Shown one piece after another: positions 46,015 through 56,972 of a DNA stretch of 64,000 nucleotides. The stretch is from positions 8,652,001 to 8,716,000 of the forward strand of contig NC_056048.1 in assembly GCF_004379255.2 (NCBI RefSeq). The letters are read 5' to 3'. The number at the start of each line of letters is the position of its first letter. Position 1 is the stretch's first letter. A program made the translations under genes and the position numbers. Under the pieces are notes generated by a model. That model made no database searches, was not told where the DNA came from, and was given only the letters and a program-made list of their open reading frames with translations. This stretch comes from Salvia splendens (Eukaryota > Streptophyta > Magnoliopsida > Lamiales > Lamiaceae).

Positions 46015-47358
46015 TGTTGTGATTTCTAGGGTACAATTTAAGTACACAAAACAAGTAATAAATCCCTAAAAATACTACCTCTGCAAGTATATATATGTGC
46101 AATGCAGTATAAAAGGTGTCAAACCCACAGGGAGGAGATTAATTGCTAAAACTAGTAAACCTAATTAAAAAGCAGTAAAATAGTTTAATTTTGGGGTTTT
46201 GATCTAGAGGCGAGTGAAGGACGAAACGAGAAGGAAAAATGCAAGGGAATCACGATAAAGAGGGAAGACTACTCCTAGCTTGTTTCGGGTTGCTTGTTCA
46301 CATGAATCCTAAAGTCTAATTATTTTCCAATATTTATCGGGATCGTGTTGATTTTACGCTATCACGCAACTGATCACTGATCGTGGAATTTTACACCTAG
46401 GATAAGCTGATCACGTCCCCTATGCTCTACTCACCAACCTCTCACTCCTACAGTCGCATAGTAAGCTCGGGATTGGCTTCTACGAACGTTCAATACACAA
46501 GATCCACCCCGGACTATCCCCGGGTCAGTTTTAGCCTAGGGTTCCTTATCTATGTTAGCTCCCTACTCCAAGTTAAAGAGACATTGAAGTTAAGGCATTT
46601 ACCGGATTAAGTTTGCTAGCAAAACCCAACACGAATTGAAATGAACACATAGACAAGAACCAAAATACGGAAATCAATCAAAACACAATCATGGATTCAT
46701 ATTTACAGGCTTCCCTAACAAACTAGGAGTAATCCCTACAATCTAGCCACTCATAGTGGGCAACAATACAAGAAAACAAGTAAACGCTACCATATGAGCA
46801 AGATTAGGGAAGAATTAGCCTCAAGCTTCTTCTTCTTCCTCCTAAAAATGGACTCCAAGGCTCTTTCTCTCTCTAAAAATCGTCTCCAGCCGCCAAAAGA
46901 TGTATTGGAATCCGTGCCCTTGCTATTTAAATAGTTAGGGCTTAAAACACTAGCCCAATACCATTTGCCCGGTCGGGCGATCTGCGCAGTGAAAAACTTC
47001 CGGTCGGGCATTTTGTCTGATTCTCGAACAGGTCGGGGGTTTTGGACGCTCGGTCGCGTGTTTTGCACTACATTGCTCAGTCTTCGTAGAACAGCCGTAT
47101 CTTCTTCTACCGGGCTCCGATTGAGGCGTGCGAGGTATCCAAAGCTCTTTCGAAGGTGAATGCAATTGTGAACTTGTAGAAGCATTTTAAATTAATCTTG
47201 AAGGGCTGATTACTAATCAGATTCAGACCTTTTTCCTTTCTCCTCTCTCTCTTTTAGCTTGGTCTTTTGTCCTACAATATATCAAAATGAGTCCATTTTT
47301 CACCTAAAAATGTGAGTTAAAATAATACAATAAAGGACTACAATTTGATTCACATCAA
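46015..47358 (-). repeat. 3' LTR of the LARD-like gypsy element
   Basis: 1344 bp. Contains GCCCGGTCGGGC palindromes near 46967 and related words at 46999 and 47030, and a CTATTTAAATAG TATA-like box at 46923-46934. Confidence 0.8.
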
Positions 47359-49020
47359 ATACCCACAAACTTAAGTCTTGCTCGTCCCGAGCAAGTTAAA
47401 CAATTTAGCACTTTGTAGACCTAGATAATCTTTCTTCTCATATCACACCAACCCACACAAGTCCTCAAAACTTATTGCATGGACCCCGCATTCACTCGGA
47501 AGTAGGACTTTAGAACATGCAATGTGCACCAATCAACCGACCAACCACCTAAGATCTTGTCACTCCACTACACCAATGTATGCTCGGGTAGTGCCTAGAG
47601 AGTCTCAAACCGTCATAACTAGATCATCAAAAGGAGTTCTTCCGAGTATTCTATATATATTTTTTAAGGTACTTAAACAAAACTTACCACTAACAAGTCA
47701 TTGTGATGCACAAATCGAAGAACTTTGATCATTTGGTTGTAATGGGGCTTTTGGTCAAGGTGAGATCATATTTGGCTAAGTGACTCACCACCAATTTTAT
47801 AGCACTAGCACATCTATTACAAATCTCACATCTCAATTACAACTCAATACACATCTCCAAACTTGTGTTTTTTCATTATCTCAAAACTAAGAAACCAACA
47901 CTTTTATTCTATTTTTCATTTTTCCCTTCACTTTTTTTTTCCTTTTTTTAGCCTTGGCTTTTTTTCAATCATAAAAGGCTGCCTTTTATTCTATGCACAA
48001 TGTTTTTTATTTTTTTTCTTTTTTTATCTTACAACACCATTTACCTCCTAATGGCTCAAAAACAAGTCTTTTCTTGTCACACAACAAACCCTCCTAAGAT
48101 GTGCTAGCACTTTAACCTTGGTGATGGGGACCGAGAATAAAGGGCTAACAAAGGATAAATAACATAGGCTCATTTAGTGACTTAAAATTTTCAACAAAGA
48201 ATAAGGATTCAAAGCTCGAAATTGGCTCACTAGGGTTTATGAAGGGTAAGGCAAGTGATAATATAGATGTGAGGCTTAACGCCCTATTGCCTAATCATTT
48301 TCATGCATCAACAATAACAAGTTCACAATTCATCAAGCTTAAGTCTAAAAGATCAACCTTAAGACCTTTTTTGATCAATTTTTCAAAACCGGAATTACCC
48401 TTTCTCCTTAGCTCAAATATTGGATTCCTAGGACACTATATTCACTTGATCAAAATATGGAAGTTATAGCTCTCAAGAGGTTAATAAGTGAAAGAAAGGT
48501 TCTGCGGTCCAACTCTTAAGAGAAACTAAGTCCACACCAACAAATCCTAAAGGAAACGATGTGCCCAGTGACATTCGAAGTAAGAAAATCAAGCATGCTA
48601 ATACACAAATATAGAAAGAATTTAAGCTAAAATCAACACTAATCAAGCAAGCTTGCGAACATCCCCAAACTTAAATCATGCATTGTCCTCAATGTGCATA
48701 CTCATGAAATGCAAAGGACAAAAATAGTAAAGAAAGGGATAAGAAGACTCCCTCAAATCATGTTAAGTCGGGGTGGGCGGGTCGGGTATTTCTTTTCTTC
48801 GGCTCGGCTTCTCATAAGTAGCTTGTCCTTATTCCTAGAAAACAAAACTAGACAACAAACTATTTACAATACCAGGTTCAAGATAAAAAAAAAGAGGGAA
48901 AGAACCGAGTTAACAAAACCCTCGCGATAAAAAATAAAAACTAATTAAAAAAACATAAAACAATCTCACCACAAACTGTTGGGTTGCCTCCCAACAAGCG
49001 TCTTTCTTTAGCTTCATTGG
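47359..49020. other. Internal region of the LARD-like element
   Basis: Non-coding, A/C-rich. Ends with a CTGTTGGGTTGCCTCCCAAC hairpin-forming word at ~48977, common in this kind of plant element. Confidence 0.6.
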
Positions 49021-49746
49021 CTAGACATTCTCACCATCTTTATGAGTTTTCACCCGTGAGATTATCAAACTTCCCGGATCCCTCATTCTTAGCAGTTGAA
49101 TCCCTATCACAGATTCAAAGAAGGGATTCAAGACCACCATCCCCCAATCTTGGAATTTAATCTTCAGTTTCTTCTTCTTGCGAGTTTGGGATAGTGTGGA
49201 TGGCCGGTGATCATGGATGTTATGGAATGGCAACAAGCCAAGTGCTTGGCAAGACTCATGCTCAACAAATGGAGGCTCTATACTCTCTGCAGCTCTCGTC
49301 TCATCCTCCTTTACTGCTTCCACAGTCGATGTGACCCACTCCTCTTCTTTTTCTTCACAAACATATTGAATAGGTGGATCATCTAGTGTCTCGATGCACA
49401 TAGGAGGGTAGACTTCATCTTCAGTCGGGAGAGAGGTGGCTACAGGCTGCTTGAGAGTCTCTTCTATCAACTCCTCCATTTTATCACATAATTCGGCCCA
49501 TGTGAGATCCTAGTCATCTTCAAATGCCTTATCTTTAAGAATCTTAAATCTATCACTTCTTGCATTTTGAAGATCGCTCAAGGCTTTTTCTAAGGCAAGT
49601 TCTTCTCCAAATGTGAAATCGGGATCATGTCGCCTTTTCTCGAGATCAGATATCCTCCTCTGGAGTAGATCAATTGGATCAAATGAGAACTCCTCATCTT
49701 CTTCTTGGTCGTAACTGAAGTGTGAGCTCGAATGGGCTTGTTGCAT
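49021..49746 (-). pseudogene. Acidic ORF of the LARD-like gypsy element, with in-frame TAG
   Basis: Minus strand from the ATG at 49746: MQQAHSSSHFSYDQEEDEEF, a charged helical part with LLQRRISDLEKRRHDPDF, then a TAG at 49512-49510, after which the same frame continues (DLTWAELCDKMEELIEE) to a stop at 49021. The C-terminal half has KKKKLKIKFQDWGMVVLNPF and MRDPGSLIISRVKTH. About 241 codons in all. No known catalytic or gag domain seen. The single amber codon is the only break; readthrough versus decay cannot be told from sequence. Confidence 0.6.
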
Positions 49747-50239
49747 TCCACAGACATCACATTCAGATGTCTCTCACATCTCACACTTTCATATCTCTGG
49801 ATGCGTACAAAAATAGAACATCTCTGCAAACTATAACATAGTCTAAGCAGAAAAATACCAAGCACAACACAATAATATAAATCAAAGCAAGTAAGGGGTT
49901 AAGTTGGCACTATGTCACATCGTGTGTGTGGTAAGGAAAGTGTTATAGCATAAAATACTATGAGTGGGAGTCAAGCCATCTGTTACCCAACCATTGAGAA
50001 ACGGTCAACCTCTGTAGAACTTGATGACCACTAACCACGCGCTTTCCACACAAGCTTCGTCCTCCTTCCACAATATAATATATGCACAAGAAACACACAG
50101 ATTACGGACACCCTGTGGAAAACAAAATAAAAAACTAAAAATTTAACTAAACTAAACTACCTATAAAACTAAGAAAAGCAAAAAAAAAATACACAAAGTT
50201 TTAACAACTAACGCCTCCCCGGCAACGACGCCAATAACT
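49747..50239. other. Leader of the LARD-like element
   Basis: Non-coding sequence between the acidic ORF and the 5' LTR, ending in the primer-binding-like site at 50217-50234. Confidence 0.6.
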
Positions 50240-51307
50240 TGTTATAATTTCTAGGGTGCAATTTAAGTACACAAAACAAGTAATAAATCTCTAAAAATAA
50301 TACCTCTGCAAGTATACAGACCTGCAATGCAGTATAAAAGGTGTCGAACCCACAAGGAGGAGATTAATTGCTAAAACTAGTAAACTTAACTAAAAAGCAG
50401 TAAAATTGTTTAACTTTGAGTTTTTTATCTAGAGGCGAGTGAAGGACGACACGAGAAGGAAGAATGCAAGGGAATCACGATAAAGAGGGAAGACTACTCC
50501 TAGCTTGTTTCGGGTTGCTTGTTCACATGAATCCTAAAGTCTAATTATTTTCCAATATTTATCGGGATCATGTTGATTTTACGCTATCACGCAACTGATC
50601 ACTGATCGTGGAATTTTACACCTAGGATAAGCTGATCACGTCCCCTATGCTCTACTCACCAACCTCTCACTCCTACAGTCGCATAGTAAGCTCAGGATTG
50701 GCTTCTACGAACGTTCAAGACTATCCCCTGGTCAGTTTTAGCCTAGGATTCCTTATCTATGTTAGCTCCCTACTCCAAGTTAAAGAGACATTGAAGTTAA
50801 GGCCTTTACCGGATTAAGTTTGCTAGCAAAACCCAACACGAATTGAAATGAACACATAGACAAGAACTAAAATACGGAAATCAATCAAAACACAATCATG
50901 GATTCATATTTACAGGCTTCCCTAACTAACTAGGAGTAATCCCTACAATCTAGCCACTCATAGTGGGCAACAATACAAGAAAACAAGTAAACGCTACCAT
51001 ATGAGCAAGATTAGGGAAGAATTAGCCTCAAGCTTCTTCTTCTTCCTCCTAAAAATGGACTCCAAGGCTCTTTCTCTCTCTAAAAATCGTATCCACTGCC
51101 AAAAGATGTCTTGGAATTTGTGCCATTGCTATTTAAATAGTTAGGGCTTAAAAACAGGCCCAATACCATTTGCCCGGTCAGGCGATCTGCGCAGTGAAAA
51201 ATGCCCGGTCGGGCATTTTGTCTGATTCTCGAACAGGTCGGGCGTTTTGGACGCCTGGTCGCGCGTTTTTTCTCCCTTGGTCGCGCGTTTTTTCTCCCTT
51301 TGGTCGC
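50240..51307 (-). repeat. 5' LTR of the LARD-like gypsy element (truncated)
   Basis: Closely similar to 46015-47080 (lacks a short CAATACACAAGATCCACCC segment). Its end is degraded into two to three copies of GGTCGCGCGTTTTTTCTCCC (about 51246-51307), after which sequence switches to a long-TIR element. Confidence 0.8.
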
Positions 51308-51384
51308 AGGGAGGAATCACAGCACCGTGTTGTGCAAAGCTTTACTCTTTCTTATTGCTTTTTTCTTTCCTTATTTACATTTTT

Positions 51385-52290
51385 TGTTGGTTTCTGTGAT
51401 TACAAGAGATACAGCCGGGCGTAATACAACCCAAAAGAAGGAATACAAGAGGAGGAACTGAACTGAAATGAAATTACAATTGAGATATCGAAACAGTAAC
51501 CGTGAACAGCTGTTTAGCCGAGTCGAGGAGGCCTTTTTGCGCAAGACGAGATATGCCCCGGTAGTGCTCTCGGTTTGGCGTGTCGTCCCCAAAGATAAAA
51601 CGGCAACGTCTCTGGTGAAGCAGCACCGCAATCAACAGAGCTCCGGCGAACTGAATGGAGGAGAGGGCAGAGCTTTCGACAGAAAACAATACAGAGAGAG
51701 AGAGAGGTTATGATGCAAAATGCTTGTGAATGTTATCTCTAATGCAATGGAATGGCTAGCCTATTTATAGGCCAAGCCACCATGCAGGGTCAACCAAGCC
51801 ATGAAGGCTCATCATGGCTCATTTGTAACAGTTGGCGGTTACAAGCTTGTGGCAGGAGTGTGCCTTTCGCGTGTGGAGAGTGTGGATTTCTCGCGTGGCA
51901 GCCGTGTAGGCTTGGACTGTGCCACGCTTGACGATGTGTCAAGCCACTTGGATTGCTGACTCAGCGGTAGTCTAAAAAGATTACTACGGGTCCAGACCCA
52001 AGCCCAAAGACCACCCAAAGAGAGCCCGAGCCCTGGCCGGGCCCACGGACCGCGAGCACGGGCTCGGGCGGGCGGCGGCGGCACGCGCTTGTGCGCGCGT
52101 GTGGGCTCTTTCACCCATCTTGGTCCACTATAATTATTAAGTAACATAAAGTCACTTAATTTAAGCACATTAAAAGATGTGTCACTTCTCCAATGTGGGA
52201 TGATTAATACTAGTTAATTATTCCTTAAGCTCAAACTCCAAGCTTTAATTAAAAGCTAATCATGCCCAACTTTAATCCACTATTTCTCAC
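51385..52290. mobile_element. Copia-related LTR (solo or fragment)
   Basis: Begins TGTTGGTTTCTGTGATTACA; shares GCAAGACGAGATATGCCCCG and CGTCCCCAAAGATAAAACGG with the LTR at 14293-14817, so it is a diverged relative. The right limit is uncertain: text up to ~52320 (CTTCTCCAATGTGGGATGAT, CTCACTCACCGGAAATC) is also typical of copia elements. No pol found. Confidence 0.6.
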
Positions 52291-52704
52291 TCACCGGAAA
52301 TCGGATTTGAGAAAGTGAATATACTACATTTATCTGCGTAAAATGTAGATCGACGCTATATCATTTAATTTCACAAAATTAGATGTCTTGTCACATTTAT
52401 TATTTGGTCAAAATCCATTGACCGGACATATTTTATTCCATGATTTCTACATTTTTCTAGTAGTTGTATGTATTTTAGTATACAAATAAAAGACGCTGCA
52501 TTATTTTTTTTATGTGTTTCTTTTCTCCCTTGGTTATATTTCTATTTCTTTGATAATTAAAATTTTAAATAGTTTTTTTATCATATTTTGTAAAGAAGCA
52601 AAAGCTAGTTTAATAATATATGCATAATAGAACAGTAGTATTTTGTTAGGATTATACATGTCTAGAGTATTTAATTTAATCAACAATTTTACAACATTTG
52701 TGTA

Positions 52705-52945
52705 CTACCTTCGTCCAACAATAAGCGTCCTATTTTGCTATTTTCGTCTGTCCACTAATAAAAGTCTCATTTACTTTTTACTGTATTTAGTATTGGACCC
52801 CACATTCCACTAACTTTATCTCACTCACGTTTCATTATAAAACTAAGTAGGACCCACCTTACACTAACATTTTTCCACCCACATTCAATTGTACGGAGTA
52901 TCCCTGTCATGTCAAATATGGACTTGTAATCGTGGACGGAGGAAG
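52705..52945. mobile_element. Stowaway-like MITE
   Basis: CTACCTTCGTCCAACAATAA at the left, GTGGACGGAGGAAG at the right, TA flanks; same family as 2840-3094. Confidence 0.82.
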
Positions 52946-53511
52946 TATAATAAAGAAATGCAAGTTTGCAAAATACTAGTTTTTCTAAATATACCAAAAA
53001 AATACTAATCTAAAATTTAAATTTAATAAATTAAAATCATAGCAAATAATTTTTTAAAATTCTTTGGTTCTAACATATGGACTTTTACTTTTATTGGTTT
53101 AACAACTTTATTTATTCTGTAAAGAGCTATAACCAATTTAAATTAAGTGTTTCTAAAAATTATAATCATTTCTTTCCTAAATTAATTAATTAGCTGAACA
53201 ATTACAATTTGAAACATATATATTTTAAAAGGGAAGATTGGATCCCCTAATTCTATTTTATAGTTTCAGTCCTAATTCCATAATTTCTTTTTAATTTCAA
53301 ATTTAGTTTAGTTTAGTTTTTTTGGTGTAATAAAAAAATAATAGTATTACGCAGATATTATTAAAAATATAATAAAAACTAATTAAAATTTTAATAATCA
53401 AAGAAATAGAAATATAAAAAGATAAAAGAAAAAAGGAACATAAAAGACAGCGGGGTCTAATAACTTTTATTAGTGTACCAAAGTAGGGAGTATATACTAC
53501 TACCATAAACT
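52946..53511. other. AT-rich DNA inside the long-TIR remnant
   Basis: Mostly A/T homopolymer-rich text, no gene seen. 53455-53495 reads like a MITE end (TAGGGAGTATATACTACTAC). Confidence 0.4.
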
Positions 53512-53861
53512 AAATGTAAAAAAAGAAAGGAAAAGCAATAATAATGAGTAAAGCGGCGTCGTTTCTTTGCACAGCACGGTGCTGTGATTCCTCCCCACAG
53601 CAGAGGATCGATCCCTTCAATAGACACCGCACTATCTAATCCACATTTGAAGAAGTAAATATAAGTTGAACAATTTATGTATTATTTATTTTAATATTAT
53701 TTAAAGAACGATTAATCAAGAGCATTACTCATCAAAATTTGTGGATGACTTATTTTACTATTTAAATTTTCAAAATTTTATGGAGTATTCAATTGCATGC
53801 TCATTTAAATATAATTTTAACTATTAATATTATGTAATGGGGACTGATCAATTGCTAACTA

Positions 53862-54059
53862 ATTAATAATTACAAATTAAGATCAAATTTTAGCCATTAG
53901 ATTAGGAGATCTAGATGTTGAAATAATGTCACATGGATTCTATTTTAAATTGAAAAAATTATTAATAATTACAAATTAAGATCAAATTTTAGCCATTAGA
54001 TTAGGAGATCTAGATGTTGAAATAATGTCACATGGATTCTATTTTAAATTGAAAAAATT
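53862..54059. repeat. Perfect 99-bp tandem duplication
   Basis: Unit starting ATTAATAATTACAAATTAAG at 53862 and 53961; the two copies appear identical, implying a recent event. Confidence 0.9.
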
Positions 54060-54383
54060 ATTAAATAAACTTAAAGGGTATTAATGTCAATTCTCTCATC
54101 AAAATCGATCTTAAAACTTCAAATTTACGTAACTCTCTCGATTTAAATTATTTTTTCACAAAAAATATATCAAATTAAAGATAATTTTATAAGGATTCCA
54201 ACAAGATATCAATTGCATATGTTCCGAAGATGTTCGGGTGATGAAATTTGATAAATTATATTTCAATTTCCGTACATGTTGATAAATTGATTTTATCAAC
54301 AAATGCAAAAAATCTCAATATAGTTTATGCAAAATCTCAATATAGTTTATGCAAAATCTGTAAGATATCAATATAACTGTGTT

Positions 54384-54963
54384 GAATTAATACTTTTCAT
54401 GGGTCCCACTGCACTTTTTACCACATCTCTTAACTAAAACACAACACTTGGACTCTTAACTATTCATTCAATTTCATTTTTTATTTTTATTTCCAACAAA
54501 TTCAATTAATATTTCATTGAAATATTAAATTCATACAAATAATTTGTGGGAATGATTTGATATTTATAGAAGTGATTGGGGGCTTAAAAAATAGGAAAAA
54601 AATTAAAATATTGGAAAAAAATGGCTATAAACTGCTAGTATTTTTGGGAGAAATTTTTTATTTATTTTTATTTTTTTTCAAAAAAATTACAAAATTTTTA
54701 ATTTTTTCAGAATTTTTATAAAAAAATAAAACAAAATATTTTTTCAACGGATATAAACGACGCTCACTCGCGGGCCAGCGAGTGAGCGTTACGGCCGCAC
54801 GGGAGCTCGCCACGTGGCCAAAGCGCTTGGCGAGCTGGCTCGCCAGCCTCCTCTCGGCATCGGGCATCGCGACGCGACGGAGCATCCGCAGCACTGGCTC
54901 GATGCTGGCTCGTCTCAGCGAGACAATATCGAGCTGGCAACGAGCCAGCGTTACGGATGCTCT
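54384..54963 (-). mobile_element. Harbinger-type non-autonomous element
   Basis: 54395-54560 is the reverse complement of the 3' region of the transposon at 41951-44267 (CATCTCTTAACTAAAACAC, TTCATTCAATTTCATTTTTT). A GC-rich terminal block (54765-54963) has GCGAGCC / GGCTCGC words in both orientations and ends GCGTTACGGATGCTC followed by TTA. The opposite terminus is not clear. Confidence 0.62.
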
Positions 54964-55245
54964 TATATGCCTATATATTTTCGTGGGTTGGTATATTTGT
55001 AATCTTTTCATTGGTCAATATATTCTTCCTAAGTTCACACCAGATTTTATCTAATGATATGGGAAGTTGGTTCTTTCCTATTTCTATGCTAGTCATAATA
55101 TTTGGCTATATTATTTCATTTCCTAAATTGCGCAATATCTTTATTTACGCCAAAATATATAATTACGATTTTTTCAATATTTGTTTTCGAGTTTTAAATT
55201 TTATGTGTTTTAAATTCGTTCAGATTATACCGATTCACATCACGC
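54964..55245. other. T-rich intergenic DNA
   Basis: No feature recognised; short hydrophobic open frames reflect composition. Confidence 0.35.
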
Positions 55246-55640
55246 AATGATACGAGCTCTCCAAGCTCAATTGGAGATACCGCCATCTGGCTAGTCTCCT
55301 TTATATTTCCACGGATGTATTTTTTAGGATTTAATTATGTAATTTTTAATTTGTAGGATTTTAATTATGTAATTTTTATTTTTTAGGATTTTAATTATGT
55401 AATTTTTAAATTTTTATTAATTTGTAATAGTATTTCGGGCATTTTTAATGCATTTTAATATTCTGGAAATGTTTTTATTCAAATTGAATAATAGAATTAT
55501 GGGACCCTTGAGCATGCTCTTGCGGAAGAGCATGGATGTGGGTGTTGTGTTCTTGCCAAAGAGCATGGAGTAAAAAATGAATAAAAGTGGGTCCGGGCCC
55601 ACTTCCATGCTCTTGCCTGAGAGCATGGATGTGGATGCTC
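55246..55640. mobile_element. Harbinger-type MITE
   Basis: Contains three copies of TTTTAGGATTTTAATTATGTAA-like text as in Harbinger 3' UTRs, repeated GAGCATGGA / TCCATGCTC palindromes, and ends GTGGATGCTC followed by TTA. Confidence 0.6.
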
Positions 55641-55645
55641 TTATA

Positions 55646-56169
55646 CTCCCTTCGTCCACAATAAGAGTCTTGTTTTGTCATTTCGGTTCGCCCCATAATA
55701 AGAGTCTTATTTCACTTTTACTATAAATGGTAAGTTGGCCTCACATTCCACCAACTTATTCCATTCACATTTTGTTATAAAACTAATACTCCCTCCATTC
55801 CATAAAAATATAGGCAATTGATATAGCACGGAAATTAAGATAAAATTGGTAAAGTAAGAGAGATGATGAGAAGGGTAGTTAAAGTAGTGTTAGTAGATAA
55901 TGAGATCCTCATTTTTATTAGTGTTTAATGGTGATATAAGTTGTAAATATGTTGATGTATAAGGATAAAAATTGGGCAACTTTTCAAAAATGGAATGCAA
56001 ATATTTTTGTGGGACGGACGAAAATAGAAAGTGCACATATTTTTATGGTACGGAAGGAGTATATATAAGTGAAATTCATATTCCACTAACTTATTCAACT
56101 CACTTTTCTTTACATTTCTTAAAACTCGTGCCATAACTAAATATGACTCCTATTCCGGGACGCTGGGAG
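55646..56169. mobile_element. Stowaway-like MITE (outer), split by a nested MITE
   Basis: Outer halves 55646-55788 and 56060-56169 together match the family at 2840-3094 (CCACTAACTTATTCAACTCAC, then AAACTCGTGCC). Ends CTCCCTTCGTCCACAATAAG and CGGGACGCTGGGAG, TA flanks. Confidence 0.87.
55789..56059. mobile_element. Stowaway-like MITE (inner)
   Basis: CTCCCTCCATTCCATAAAAA to ATGGTACGGAAGGAG, inserted at a TA inside the outer element; family of 12120 and 37257. Confidence 0.87.
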
Positions 56170-56189
56170 TATTATTTTTTCATATTACA

Positions 56190-56615
56190 TATGAATAACT
56201 TATTTTGAATGCGTTAATTCTCCATTGTATTGTCGTTATTAATTTTGTACATATTATAACTACCATATTATGCCTTAAGTCTTCCATTTTACTTACACTA
56301 TTTTTGCAGATTATATATAAATAACTTATTTTAAATGTGTGAAATCCCCACTGTATTGTTGTTCTTAATTTCGTACAGATTATAACTCACAGATTGCATT
56401 ATTATGCATTCGATATTGCATTTTACTCATACGACTTTTGCATATTACTTATGAATAACGTATTTTGAATGTGTAAATTCATCATTGTATTGTCGTTTTC
56501 AATTTCGTTCAAATTATAACACCCATACTAAATTTGTAATGCATTGAATATTGAATTATACTCATACACTATTTGCATATTGTACATGAATAACTTATTT
56601 TAAATGGGATACATG
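56190..56615. repeat. Second copy of the ~130-bp tandem array
   Basis: Landmark TAACTTATTTTGAATG at 56196, 56332, 56456 and 56591 (spacing 136, 124, 135); same unit and same ending AAATGGGATACATGT as at 11425-11860, about 44.8 kb away. Confidence 0.85.
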
Positions 56616-56734
56616 TACTGCGTAATCTTCATAATGCATATCGTGTTGCTCCTAGGGCTCATTCTTGGCCTTCCTTTTTCGCCCCGTTACAAAATGGAAA
56701 AAAATGTCGCGAGGTATTGGTTGTTCGAGTTACA

Positions 56735-56972
56735 TTAATGTATTAGTATGCAATAATTGATTATAAGACATGCAAATATTTCAAAGCGAACATAAAAATG
56801 CACATAATCGAACATAATATGCAAAATCGAGCATTTTGTATAGAACTTCACAAGCATGCAATAGATCAATGCATTAGTATGCAATAACACATTGTAAGAA
56901 ATACAAATATTCCAAAACGAAATTAAAACGCATGAGTATAGAACTTCACAAACATGCAATACAAATGCATTA
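56735..56972. repeat. Tandem AT-rich array with TGCATTAGTATGCAATAA units
   Basis: Units of about 120-130 bp share TGCATTAGTATGCAATAA, AGACATGCAAATATT and GAACTTCACAA. The array continues after the Harbinger pair (60464-60665), so both transposons inserted into it. Confidence 0.72.

Larger units (their letters stand above)
46015..51307 (-). mobile_element. Non-autonomous Ty3/gypsy element (LARD-like), 5' LTR truncated
   Basis: 3' LTR 46015-47358 (TGTTGTGATTTCTAGGG ... GATTCACATCA) and 5' LTR from 50240 (TGTTATAATTTCTAGGGTGC), cut short near 51300. On the minus strand the 5' LTR is followed by ACTTGTTATTGGCGTCG-type text, with the primer-binding-like TGGCGTCGTTGCCGGGGA at 50234-50217. The polypurine-like AAGTTTGTGGGTATT abuts the 3' LTR. 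The 2.9-kb interior has no gag-pol domains, only one interrupted acidic reading frame. Confidence 0.8.
51308..53615. mobile_element. Long-TIR (Mutator-like) element remnant
   Basis: Inverted repeats of roughly 80-100 bp: 51308-51384 (GAGGAATCACAGCACCGTG, then CTTTACTCTTTCTTATTGC) against 53512-53600 on the opposite strand. The right terminus GGGATCGATCCTCTGCTGTG (minus strand, ending 53615) resembles the TIR of the MITE at 3548-3722. The outermost ~20 bp are lost on the left. A copia-type LTR and a MITE lie inside. Confidence 0.6.

Noticed and set aside
51170..51461. Frames across the LARD 5' LTR end and long-TIR junction
   Set aside because: Cross element boundaries and carry no domain.
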